Shown here piece after piece: positions 1-5,328 of a stretch of DNA of 5,970 nucleotides. Each line of letters begins with the position of its first letter. Within the stretch, counting starts at the first letter, position 1. The position numbers and the translations under genes are program-made. The notes below the pieces were generated by a model. It was not told the DNA's origin. It made no database searches and was given only the letters and a program-made list of their open reading frames with translations. The DNA is from Dyella_A sp049445995 (GTDB lineage: Bacteria; Pseudomonadota; Gammaproteobacteria; Xanthomonadales; Rhodanobacteraceae): NCBI RefSeq assembly GCF_049445995.1, contig NZ_JBMSDZ010000042.1:1-5970 (forward strand), given 5' to 3'.

Positions 1-155
1 GCGTGGGCCGTAGAAATCTTTGGGCTGCGATTGTGCTCTCATCCATGGGCTGCGCCTCTCGTCGGGCTTGCATAGGGTGACTATGCGCACCCTCCGATAG
101 ACGCATCCCATGGCGATAGCCCCATCTCGCTATCCAAAGTTTCTACGGCCCACGC
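1..155. repeat. 155-bp long imperfect palindrome (MITE-like or structured-RNA element)
   Basis: The first 16 bases are the exact reverse complement of bases 140-155. After one bulged T (17), bases 18-23 pair with 134-139. Pairing resumes at 27-30 with 127-130, at 43-49 with 107-113 (CCATGGG/CCCATGG), and in most of 51-61 with 95-105. The tip is a perfect 6-bp stem, GCATAG (70-75) and CTATGC (81-86), around the loop GGTGA. The symmetry axis is base 78 and nearly all pairs keep position sums of 156-157, so this is one continuous hairpin and not chance matches. No coding frame is convincing here, and neither strand has a T-run after the stem, so a simple terminator is unlikely. A non-autonomous mobile element or a structured RNA both fit. 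The element may extend beyond the left edge. Confidence 0.75.
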
Positions 156-182
156 TCCTGGCCGGTTGCGGCCTGCGGGCTC

Positions 183-310
183 GGAGACTGAGAAAAATTC
201 GACCGCCGTAGCGAGAGCGCCGCCAAGCGTTCGTGACAAGGTGCGCTGGGCGCCGCCGGCACGGGCGTTTGGCGGCGGTCGCAGCAGGCGGGCGATTTTT
301 CTCAGCCTCT
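183..310. repeat. Second long inverted repeat abutting ampE; possible bidirectional terminator
   Basis: Outer arms at 183-207 and 287-310 share CTGAGAAAAAT (188-198) with its complement ATTTTTCTCAG (295-305). They continue into CCGCC (203-207) with GGCGG (287-291), apart from one bulge and a mismatch. An inner stem pairs 218-235 with 260-277, 18 pairs including three G-T wobbles, around a GC-rich loop. The outer stem ends exactly at the last base of the ampE stop codon. Each transcribed strand carries an AUUUUU run on its 3' arm after GC-rich pairing, so termination from either side is possible. The U-run lies inside the outer stem, however, unlike a canonical terminator. A genome-dispersed palindromic repeat is an alternative. 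Confidence 0.65.
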
Positions 311-1179
311 CAGGCCAGCCAGCTACCCATCACCACCAGCGCGACCACGCTCATCCACGCCACCAGCGCACGCAGGAAGGCGCTGCGCATGCGCACCAGT
401 TCCAGCAGCGGATCGCTGCGTTCTTCCACGTAGCCGTCGCCGGCCTCGATCTCCACGTCGATGTCGGCGCAGGCTGCATCGGCCAGGAAGCCGGGTTCGT
501 CGCGATACCAGTGGCCGGCGCCGGCCTGCTGGCGCCAGCGCGTCCATGAGGCGATCACCGCGTCCCAGTGGCCGACCACGGCCAGGGTGAACACCAGCAG
601 CTGCGCCGGCACCCAGTCCAGTGCGTTGGCGGCGTGCCGCGCGGCGTCGCGGCTGGCGCCGTCGAGCGGCAGCGATTCGTCGCGGCCCAGCGTCTGCACC
701 AGCCGGTAGGCCAGCGCCCCGGCCGGACCGAGCACGAAGAACCACAGCAGCGCACCGAAGCGCCGGCGCAGCGCGGCATAGGCGATCGCCTCGCCCAGCG
801 CGTGGGCGGTCCATGCCACACGCTTGCCGCCGTCGGCCAGCTGCTGGGCGGCGGACTCGCGGCCGGGGCGATCGGTGGCGGCGAGGATCGCTTCCAGGTC
901 GGCCTCGAACACGCGCGGACCGAAACAGAACAGCAGCACCAGCACGTCGAGCGCGAGCAAGGCCAGATCACCCAGGAACGCGTGATGCAGCAGTGCGGCG
1001 AGCAGCAGGCACAGCACGGCTGGCACGCCGACGATCACCCCGATCCGCACCGCGCCGTGCAGGTCGCGCAGCGCGGCCGCCCAGCGGCGCTGCAGCCCAT
1101 CGACATGCCAGCGGGCCAGTTGCGGCAGCAAGTGCAGCAGGCCGAGGGCGACCAGGGCTGCGAGCAGGCGGATGGCCAT
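310..1179 (-). CDS. ampE: AmpE-like inner-membrane regulatory protein
   Basis: This 289-residue protein is close to the usual AmpE length. AmpE is an inner-membrane protein encoded next to ampD in enterics and linked to beta-lactamase induction and peptidoglycan recycling; its molecular role is not settled. Hydrophobic segments lie at about residues 2-20, 44-68, 69-87, 141-160, 190-210 and 269-288. The segment ANALDWVPAQLL...GHWDAVIASW (184-212) resembles the conserved DWVP...GHGEKALPAW block that I recall in E. coli AmpE, and the spacing of the membrane segments agrees. Start: ATG with TGGAG about 8 bases upstream. The gene lies 43 bp after nudC on the same strand and is probably last in that run. 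No ampD is visible in the window, so the usual ampDE pair is split here or ampD lies elsewhere. A CobD/AmpE superfamily member of other function is the main alternative. Confidence 0.82.
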   Translation of the reverse strand: MAIRLLAALVALGLLHLLPQLARWHVDGLQRRWAAALRDLHGAVRIGVIVGVPAVLCLLLAALLHHAFLGDLALLALDVLVLLFCFGPRVFEADLEAILAATDRPGRESAAQQLADGGKRVAWTAHALGEAIAYAALRRRFGALLWFFVLGPAGALAYRLVQTLGRDESLPLDGASRDAARHAANALDWVPAQLLVFTLAVVGHWDAVIASWTRWRQQAGAGHWYRDEPGFLADAACADIDVEIEAGDGYVEERSDPLLELVRMRSAFLRALVAWMSVVALVVMGSWLA

Positions 1180-1199
1180 GCGGAAACTCCAGGGACGGG

Positions 1200-1212
1200 A
1201 GTGCGTATTGTA
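1200..1212 (-). promoter_or_regulatory. Possible -10 element (TACAAT) before ampE
   Basis: In the 43-bp nudC-ampE gap the minus strand reads TTACAATACG. TACAAT at 1212-1207 matches five of six bases of the sigma70 -10 consensus and lies about 28 bases before the ampE start. No good -35 is found 16-18 bases upstream. This could be a weak internal promoter, or chance. Confidence 0.25.
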
Positions 1213-1222
1213 AGCGAGCGAC

Positions 1223-2188
1223 TCAGCGTGCGCGGGCGATCAGGGCGTCCAGCGCCAGGCCGGCGCGTTCGTGCAGCCAGTGCGCGAGCAACTGATAGGA
1301 CACCGACAGCTTCGGCGGCGCGGCGAAACTGCCGTCCGCCAGGCCGGCCTCGATCTGCGCGGGGGTGAACCAGCGCGCGTCCTCCAGCTCGCCGTCGCGC
1401 AGGCGGATCGCGCGGTCGTGCGCGGTGGCGGTGAAGCCGATCATCAGCGAGGCGGGCAGCGGCCACGGCTGCGAGGAGTGGTAATGCACTTCATCCACGC
1501 GCACCCCGGCTTCTTCGGCCACTTCGCGGCGCACGGCGTCCTCCAGCGATTCGCCCGGCTCCACGAAGCCGGCCAGCGTGGAATAGCGGCCGGCCGGCCA
1601 GCCGGCCTGGCGACCGAGCAGGCAGGCGTCGTCGTGCTCGACGATCACGATGACCGCCGCATCGGTGCGCGGGAAATGCAGCTTGCCGCAGTCGGCGTTG
1701 GTGCACCGGGCGCGGTGGCCCGAGGCGACCAGGGCCACGCGGGCGCCGCATCCGCTGCAGTGGCGCATCTCGCGCTGCCAGTGCGCCAGGCCCTTGGCAT
1801 AGGCGAACAGCGCCGCTTCGTGGGCGTCCAGCAGCAGGCCGGCCTGGCGCAGGTGCATCCGGCGCGCGTCCAGCGCCTGTTCGAGCGCGGCGGCATCCGG
1901 CGCAGGCGATCCGGCCGCGTCCAGCCGCAGCAGGAAATAGGCGTGCCGGTCATCGGTGCCCAGCAACGTGGCGTCGGCATCCGGCAGCCAGCGGGCGCGC
2001 TCGCCGGGACCGAGCCAGCGCAGCGATTCGGCGTCGCGCTGGGCATAAGCCAGATCTTCGCCGTCCAGCACCAAGAAGCGCGCACCGACGTCGGCGGCGC
2101 GGGCATCGACCCACTCGCGTTCGTCGCGGCGTTCCGCGGCGCGGTCGAGGCGAAGACTGAGGCCGCTGAAGGTGTTCTGTCGCTGCAC
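1223..2188 (-). CDS. nudC: NAD(+) diphosphatase NudC (NADH pyrophosphatase / RNA deNADding enzyme)
   Basis: This 321-residue Nudix hydrolase cleaves NADH/NAD+ to NMN(H) and AMP; the E. coli homologue also removes NAD caps from RNA 5' ends. An N-terminal domain (about 1-140) is followed by a zinc ribbon with Cys144, Cys147, Cys162 and Cys167. The Nudix box is complete: Gly207, Glu213, Arg221-Glu222, Glu225-Glu226, Gly228. Residues 239-247 read SQPWPLPAS, the motif that marks NADH pyrophosphatases (usually SQPWPFPxS; here the Phe is Leu). The start appears to be GTG at 2188, only 16 bp after the erpA stop, with no strong Shine-Dalgarno. That suggests translational coupling to erpA. No nearby ATG gives a full N-terminus. 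It is very probably co-transcribed with erpA. Confidence 0.95.
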   Translation of the reverse strand: MQRQNTFSGLSLRLDRAAERRDEREWVDARAADVGARFLVLDGEDLAYAQRDAESLRWLGPGERARWLPDADATLLGTDDRHAYFLLRLDAAGSPAPDAAALEQALDARRMHLRQAGLLLDAHEAALFAYAKGLAHWQREMRHCSGCGARVALVASGHRARCTNADCGKLHFPRTDAAVIVIVEHDDACLLGRQAGWPAGRYSTLAGFVEPGESLEDAVRREVAEEAGVRVDEVHYHSSQPWPLPASLMIGFTATAHDRAIRLRDGELEDARWFTPAQIEAGLADGSFAAPPKLSVSYQLLAHWLHERAGLALDALIARAR

Positions 2189-2204
2189 GCAGCGCGGGTC
2201 CGGC

Positions 2205-2573
2205 TCAGGTGGAGAAGGAGGAGCCGCAGCCGCAGGTGGTCTTGGCGTTCGGATTGCGGATCACGAACTGCGAGCCGGAAAGGTTCTCGGCGTAGTCGAT
2301 CTCGGCGCCGCCGAGGTACTGCAGCGACAGCGGATCGACCAGCAGCGTAACGCCCTCGCGCTCCAGTGCCAGGTCGTCCTCGGCGCGCGTCTCGTCGAAG
2401 GTGAAGCCGTACTGGAAGCCCGAGCAGCCGCCGCCGGTGATGTACACGCGCAGCTTGAGCTCGGGATTGCCCTCTTCCTGGATCAGTTCATGCACCTTGC
2501 GCGCGGCCGCGTCGGTGAAGACGAGCGGCGCCTGCGCGCTGCGGTAATCGGGGAAGGCGACGATGGTTTCCAT
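2205..2573 (-). CDS. erpA: Iron-sulfur cluster insertion protein ErpA (A-type carrier)
   Basis: This 122-residue A-type carrier accepts Fe-S clusters and hands them to apo-enzymes, including isoprenoid-pathway enzymes in E. coli. The three cluster-ligand cysteines are present: Cys50 in GGGCSGFQYGF, and Cys114 and Cys116 in TTCGCGSSF near the C-terminus. The block LGGAEIDYAENLSGSQFVIRNPNA (88-110) is characteristic of the HesB/IscA/ErpA family. It fits ErpA better than IscA because of its length and the absence of isc genes nearby. Start: ATG at 2573, with only a weak Shine-Dalgarno. The 48-bp gap to the bactofilin stop shows no obvious terminator, so readthrough from the upstream pair is likely. 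I see no clear IscR-type site in that gap. Confidence 0.95.
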   Translation of the reverse strand: METIVAFPDYRSAQAPLVFTDAAARKVHELIQEEGNPELKLRVYITGGGCSGFQYGFTFDETRAEDDLALEREGVTLLVDPLSLQYLGGAEIDYAENLSGSQFVIRNPNAKTTCGCGSSFST

Positions 2574-2621
2574 GACGGCTACATATGAGGTGGCGAATGC
2601 CCGACCTCAAGCATAGCGCGT

Positions 2622-3077
2622 TCAGGCCGACGCCGATTCCGCCATGTTGTCCGCCATGTTGTCCGCCGGCTGGCTGGCGAGCGCCTTTGGGCCGGCGAGC
2701 CCGCGGGGGGTTTCGGCGACCACGTGGACCATGCGCCCGTTCACCTGCGCGCCGGCGGCCATTTCCAGCACGCGGTAGTGCACATCGCCGGAAATGCACG
2801 CCTGTGCGGCCAGCTCGAGCCGCGCGTCGCTGAGCATGTTGCCGTCGATGCGGCCGTTGACGACGGCATGCGGCACGCGGACCTCGCCGATCACCTGGCC
2901 GTGCTCGCTCACGGTCAGCACCGCATCCTCCGCCTCGGCGATGACCGCACCTTCGATGCAGCCGTCCAGGTGCAGCGCCCCGGTGAAGTGCACGTCGCCG
3001 CGAAGGATGGTGCCGCGGGCGATCAGGCTGGTGTCATGGCTGGGCGACTCGCGCCCGGCGCGTTTACGGTTGAACAT
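2622..3077 (-). CDS. Bactofilin (polymer-forming cytoskeletal protein)
   Basis: This 151-residue bactofilin (DUF583) belongs to a family that forms nucleotide-free filaments, often membrane-associated, involved in cell shape, stalk or motility functions. Residues 16-120 show the repeating pattern of a right-handed beta-helix: short hydrophobic strands spaced by Gly, as in TILRGDVHFTGALHLDG, GQVIGEV, AVVNGRIDGN and ACISGDVH. The tails are short and polar; the N-terminus starts MFNRKR. The chosen ATG at 3077 has AAGGGGAC just upstream. An in-frame extension to 3248 exists, but it adds 57 residues of low-complexity sequence antisense-like to nothing known and lies entirely within the upstream gene, so it is rejected. 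The first 14 bp overlap the end of the DUF6776-like gene, indicating translational coupling. Near the C-terminus a 12-bp tandem repeat encodes DNMADNMA. Confidence 0.93.
   Translation of the reverse strand: MFNRKRAGRESPSHDTSLIARGTILRGDVHFTGALHLDGCIEGAVIAEAEDAVLTVSEHGQVIGEVRVPHAVVNGRIDGNMLSDARLELAAQACISGDVHYRVLEMAAGAQVNGRMVHVVAETPRGLAGPKALASQPADNMADNMAESASA
2641..2664. repeat. 12-bp perfect tandem duplication inside the bactofilin gene
   Basis: GCCATGTTGTCC occurs twice in immediate succession (2641-2652 and 2653-2664). It is in frame and encodes the repeated tetrapeptide DNMA in the C-terminal tail. Copy number could change without a frameshift. Confidence 0.85.
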
Positions 3078-3819
3078 CGTTGTCCCCTTGGGCATGGGTG
3101 ATGGTGCCGTTGAGCGCATCGCTCCAGGCGACCGTGCGATCGGCGGCGGTGCCGCTGTCCGGCGTGGTGTGGATACGCAACCGCGTGGGCCGGAAATCGA
3201 CCGGCAGCACGAAGGTGGCGTGCAATTGCTGGAAATACTTGAAGGCAAACGGCAGGCCGTCCTTCTGCGCCGCGTCGCCCAGGGCGTCCCAGCCGAGTTG
3301 CTCCACCTTGTCGCCGCGCAGCCCTTCCACCGTCATGGTGGCCTTGCCGCTGACCTGGTCGCCGCGACGCACGTTCTGGGTGAGGCTGAGGGTGAGGTTC
3401 CATGCCCGCGACCGCGGCACCGGCTGCACGCGCACCTCCTGCACGCGCAGGCCCTGCCGCTGGCCGTCGCCGCCGACCAGGCGCGAATAGAATCCCAGGT
3501 CCGCCCGCAGGCCGCTGATCTGCTCCTCGCGCTCGGTCAGGGTGCCCTGCAGCGAGTGCATCGCCACCTCGTTGACCTGCAGCGAGCGCTGCAGCATGGC
3601 GAGTTGCTGCTTGAGCTGCTCGTTCTCCACCTGCAACTGCCTGAGCGCCGCGCGGTTGCCGCGCACCAGCGGCACCGGCGACTGCGGCAGCCACAGCGCG
3701 ATGGCCGCCACCGCGACCAGGCTCAGCGGCCACGCCACGATCAGCCACAGCCGGTGGCGGCGACGACTGGCCATGTCCTGCGTCTGCACGACGAAGCGCG
3801 GTGGTGGACGAGGCGGCAT
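3064..3819 (-). CDS. DUF6776-like membrane-anchored coiled-coil protein
   Basis: This 251-residue protein has no firm function. It has a basic N-terminus (RRRHR, 19-23), a single membrane segment at about 24-45, and a heptad-rich stretch at about 53-108 (NRAALRQLQVENEQLKQQL onward) that should form a coiled coil. A C-terminal domain (about 122-240) contains the conserved-looking FKYFQQLHATFVLPVDFRP (193-211). This order matches, from memory, the DUF6776 family of Xanthomonadales. The likely topology is a short cytoplasmic N-terminus with the rest periplasmic. The start is ATG at 3819 with GGAAGGG about 6 bases upstream; an alternative ATG (Met16, at 3774, preceded by AGGAC) would remove a proline-rich leader. 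The 3' end overlaps the bactofilin start by 14 bp, so the two are probably co-translated and may act together. Confidence 0.8.
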   Translation of the reverse strand: MPPRPPPRFVVQTQDMASRRRHRLWLIVAWPLSLVAVAAIALWLPQSPVPLVRGNRAALRQLQVENEQLKQQLAMLQRSLQVNEVAMHSLQGTLTEREEQISGLRADLGFYSRLVGGDGQRQGLRVQEVRVQPVPRSRAWNLTLSLTQNVRRGDQVSGKATMTVEGLRGDKVEQLGWDALGDAAQKDGLPFAFKYFQQLHATFVLPVDFRPTRLRIHTTPDSGTAADRTVAWSDALNGTITHAQGDNDVQP

Positions 3820-3845
3820 CCGACCCTTCCGGACTAAAGAGGGAA

Positions 3846-3875
3846 CGTATAGCCGCCGGGTGACGGGAGCGTCAA
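3846..3875 (-). promoter_or_regulatory. Sigma70-like promoter for the DUF6776-bactofilin(-erpA-nudC-ampE) run
   Basis: On the minus strand, TTGACG (3875-3870; five of six consensus bases) is followed after 18 bases by TATACG (3851-3846; four of six). Transcription would begin near 3839, about 20 bases before the first ATG. It lies in the 140-bp gap between rppH and this gene, where no other element is obvious. Match and placement are both good, but no experiment supports it. Confidence 0.6.
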
Positions 3876-3959
3876 GGAACGCCGCGGGATTCTGCCAAGC
3901 GCACCTCAGGGCTGCGCGTGTCGCCGCAGGTTCATCGCGGTCTCATCCGGGACGCTGGC

Positions 3960-4502
3960 TCAGGCCGCCTCGCGCCCCTTGCCGGAGCCGCCGCTCGCGC
4001 GCGGCGGCGAGCCGATCTGCACACTGAGCAGCCCTTCCACCAGGGGCGCGAACTGGCGCAGCGCGCGTTCGTACACCTGGCGCTTGAAGTTCACCACGTG
4101 CGCCGCGGGGTACCAGAAGTCGACCCAGCGCCACAGGTCGAACTCGGGTTTCTCGCAGGCGTCGAGCTTCAGCGCCTGCTCGGCGCCGACCAGGCGCAGC
4201 AGGAACCACACCTGCTTCTGCCCGATGCAGGTCGGGTGCTGATGGTGACGGACATAGCGATGCGGCAACCGGTAACGCAGCCAGCCGCGGGTGGCGCCGA
4301 TCACCTCGACGTGTTCGGGCGATAGGCCGGTTTCCTCGTGCAGCTCGCGGTACATGGCCTCCAGCGGCGTCTCGTCGCTGCGCATGCCGCCCTGCGGAAA
4401 CTGCCATCCATCGCGGTTGACGCGACGCGCCCAGAACAGTCGACCATCGCCATTCAGCAGCACGATGCCCACGTTCGGGCGGTAGCCATCAACATCGATC
4501 AT
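3960..4502 (-). CDS. rppH: RNA pyrophosphohydrolase RppH
   Basis: This 180-residue Nudix hydrolase removes pyrophosphate from 5'-triphosphorylated RNA, which allows RNase E-type decay of mRNA. It opens with MIDVDGYRPNVGIVLLN, the typical RppH beginning, and has the family block GWQFPQGGM (32-40). The Nudix box is complete: Gly38, Glu44, Arg52-Glu53, Glu56-Glu57, Gly59. Also visible are GQKQVWFLL (94-102) and FDLWRWVDFWYPAAHVVNFKR (121-141), both RppH-like. The end is a polar Gly/Ser tail. The ATG at 4502 is fixed by a perfect AGGAGG four bases upstream (4512-4507). A longer in-frame start at 4598 adds 32 unrelated residues and is rejected. It probably forms its own transcription unit, separated by 140 bp from the next minus-strand gene. 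Confidence 0.95.
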   Translation of the reverse strand: MIDVDGYRPNVGIVLLNGDGRLFWARRVNRDGWQFPQGGMRSDETPLEAMYRELHEETGLSPEHVEVIGATRGWLRYRLPHRYVRHHQHPTCIGQKQVWFLLRLVGAEQALKLDACEKPEFDLWRWVDFWYPAAHVVNFKRQVYERALRQFAPLVEGLLSVQIGSPPRASGGSGKGREAA

Positions 4503-4606
4503 GTCGCCTCCTGGAGAAAGCCGGAGCCAGCCGCTGCACGGCATGCGGAGCCGGCGCATCCGTGGGCGATTCAACCATGGTGGCCAAACCGGCGGCAAGC
4601 CGAGAC

Positions 4607-4635
4607 TTGAACCGCATACGCCCGGCCATTACACT
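4607..4635 (+). promoter_or_regulatory. Sigma70-like promoter for tRNA-Met
   Basis: TTGAAC (4607-4612) and TACACT (4630-4635) are separated by exactly 17 bases. The bases just after the -10 are GCCGCGCCCC, a GC-rich discriminator of the kind found at stringently controlled stable-RNA promoters. Transcription would start near 4642, leaving a leader of about 40 bases before the mature tRNA. Confidence 0.65.
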
Positions 4636-4680
4636 GCCGCGCCCCGCTTGCCGGAACGGTCGGCGGCGGCGTCAGATCAT

Positions 4681-4757
4681 GGCTATGTAGCTCAGCCGGT
4701 TAGAGCACAGCACTCATAATGCTGGGGTCGGTGGTTCGAGTCCACCCATAGCCACCA
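4681..4757 (+). tRNA. tRNA-Met (CAT anticodon), elongator type
   Basis: All four arms fold. The acceptor GGCTATG pairs with CATAGCC, and the D stem GCTC/GAGC encloses a GG-containing loop. The anticodon stem CAGCA/TGCTG carries loop CTCATAA with anticodon CAT. The variable loop is GGGTC, and the T stem GGTGG/CCACC carries TTCGAGT. The discriminator A and CCA tail are encoded (77 nt in total). It closely resembles E. coli elongator tRNA-Met (GGCTACGTAGCTCAG...) and differs from the initiator, which has a mismatched first acceptor pair and a GGG/CCC-flanked anticodon. A CAT anticodon could also belong to lysidine-modified tRNA-Ile2, but the acceptor and overall sequence fit Met better. Confidence 0.93.
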
Positions 4758-4813
4758 AAGTCCTGCCGACGTTTCCGCGCCCTGCGCGGGCCTACCTGAT
4801 TCCGGCGAGACGC

Positions 4814-5176
4814 ATGCACATCTTCAAGGTCTTCCAGCTCGAAGCAGCGCATCGTCTGCCCAACGTGCCACCCGGGCACAAGTGCGCGCGCCTGCATGGG
4901 CATTCGTTCCGCGTCGAGATCCACGTGCAGGGCGAGCCCGATCCGCAGCTGGGCTGGGTGATGGATTTCGCTGACGTCAAGGCGGCCTTTGCGCCGCTCC
5001 ACGAACAGCTGGACCATCACTACCTCAACGATATCGAAGGGCTGGAGAATCCGACCAGCGAGATGCTCGCGCGCTGGATCTGGCAGCGCCTCGCGCCGCG
5101 CCTGGCGGGGCTGGACCGGGTGGTGGTGCATGAGACCTGCACCTCCGGCGCGGAGTGTTCGGCGCGCAGCTTTTGA
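4814..5176 (+). CDS. queD: 6-carboxy-5,6,7,8-tetrahydropterin synthase QueD
   Basis: This 120-residue enzyme converts 7,8-dihydroneopterin triphosphate to 6-carboxytetrahydropterin, the first QueD-specific step towards queuosine in tRNA. Zinc ligands are His13 (in EAAHRLP), His28 and His30 (in LHGHSF). The catalytic Cys24 lies in GHKCARLHGH, the Asp67-His68 pair in LDHHYLNDIEGLENPTSE, and Glu107 in HETCTSG. The ETCTSG end resembles E. coli QueD (ETCTAG) more than eukaryotic PTPS. Length is normal. The ATG at 4814 has only a modest purine stretch (GGCGAGA) upstream. It begins 56 bp after the tRNA-Met gene with no clear terminator or promoter between them, so it may be expressed from the tRNA promoter. 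No other queuosine gene is in the window. Confidence 0.95.
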   Translation: MHIFKVFQLEAAHRLPNVPPGHKCARLHGHSFRVEIHVQGEPDPQLGWVMDFADVKAAFAPLHEQLDHHYLNDIEGLENPTSEMLARWIWQRLAPRLAGLDRVVVHETCTSGAECSARSF

Positions 5177-5227
5177 TGCGATGCACTGTGTGCCGGGCCT
5201 ATGCCATCCAGCTGAAAAGCATGACTT

Positions 5228-5291
5228 TTTGTTAAACGGTTTGGCCTGACACAAAAAATATATTGCACTGCAACAAAGTTCTTGGTAAGGT
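5228..5291 (+). promoter_or_regulatory. AT-rich phasin promoter region
   Basis: This is an AT-rich patch (including TTTTTGTTAAA and AAAAAATATATT) in otherwise GC-rich DNA, ahead of the phasin gene. One possible promoter is TTGCAC (5263-5268), 17 bases, then TAAGGT (5286-5291), placing the start about 30 bases before the ATG. Another possible -10 is the TATATT at 5259-5264. Neither is a strong consensus match, so the region is better supported than either exact hexamer pair. Confidence 0.45.
5263..5273. promoter_or_regulatory. Candidate PhaR-type operator
   Basis: TTGCACTGCAA is a perfect 5-1-5 inverted repeat containing TGC-N3-GCA. PhaR repressors of phasin genes bind TGC/GCA palindromes (CTGC-N3-GCAG in Paracoccus, from memory). 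It lies 56 bp upstream of the phasin ATG and would overlap the proposed -35, a position suited to repression relieved by PHA granules. No phaR gene is in view. Confidence 0.4.
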
Positions 5292-5328
5292 AGCTCCACT
5301 ACCAGCCACCCCATCGGGGGAGATCGCC

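Noticed and set aside
166..549. Plus-strand open frame of 127 codons beginning in the left intergenic region
   Set aside because: It runs through the second palindrome and then antisense through ampE; its composition is that of a GC-rich shadow frame with no recognisable domain.
568..2350. Long plus-strand open frames opposite ampE and nudC
   Set aside because: They are antisense to well-supported genes, rich in Gln/Arg/Ala low complexity, and show no family motifs.
3078..3248. N-terminal extension of bactofilin by 57 residues
   Set aside because: It lies wholly inside the upstream gene, is low-complexity, and the MFNRKR start has its own ribosome site.
2794..3837. 347-codon plus-strand frame opposite bactofilin and the DUF6776-like gene
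   Set aside because: It is His/Arg/Gln-rich shadow sequence; the opposite strand has clear domains, ribosome sites and a promoter.
3910..3939. Tiny minus-strand frame (MNLRRHAQP) between rppH and the DUF6776-like gene, as a leader peptide
   Set aside because: Nine codons with no clear ribosome site, no attenuator-like structure and no telling codon run.
4503..4598. N-terminal extension of RppH by 32 residues
   Set aside because: The canonical MIDVDGYRPNVG start with a perfect AGGAGG four bases upstream decides the ATG at 4502.
4681..4757. tRNA-Ile2 or initiator tRNA-fMet instead of elongator Met
   Set aside because: The first acceptor pair is matched and the anticodon stem lacks the initiator GGG/CCC pairs; overall sequence is closest to E. 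coli elongator tRNA-Met.
4775..4789. CCGCGC-CCT-GCGCGG hairpin as a tRNA-Met terminator
   Set aside because: The stem is perfect but only 6 bp and is followed by GCCTACC, with no U-run, so intrinsic termination is not supported.
4700..5314. 204-codon minus-strand frame across tRNA-Met and queD
   Set aside because: It is antisense to a tRNA and to a clear QueD enzyme.
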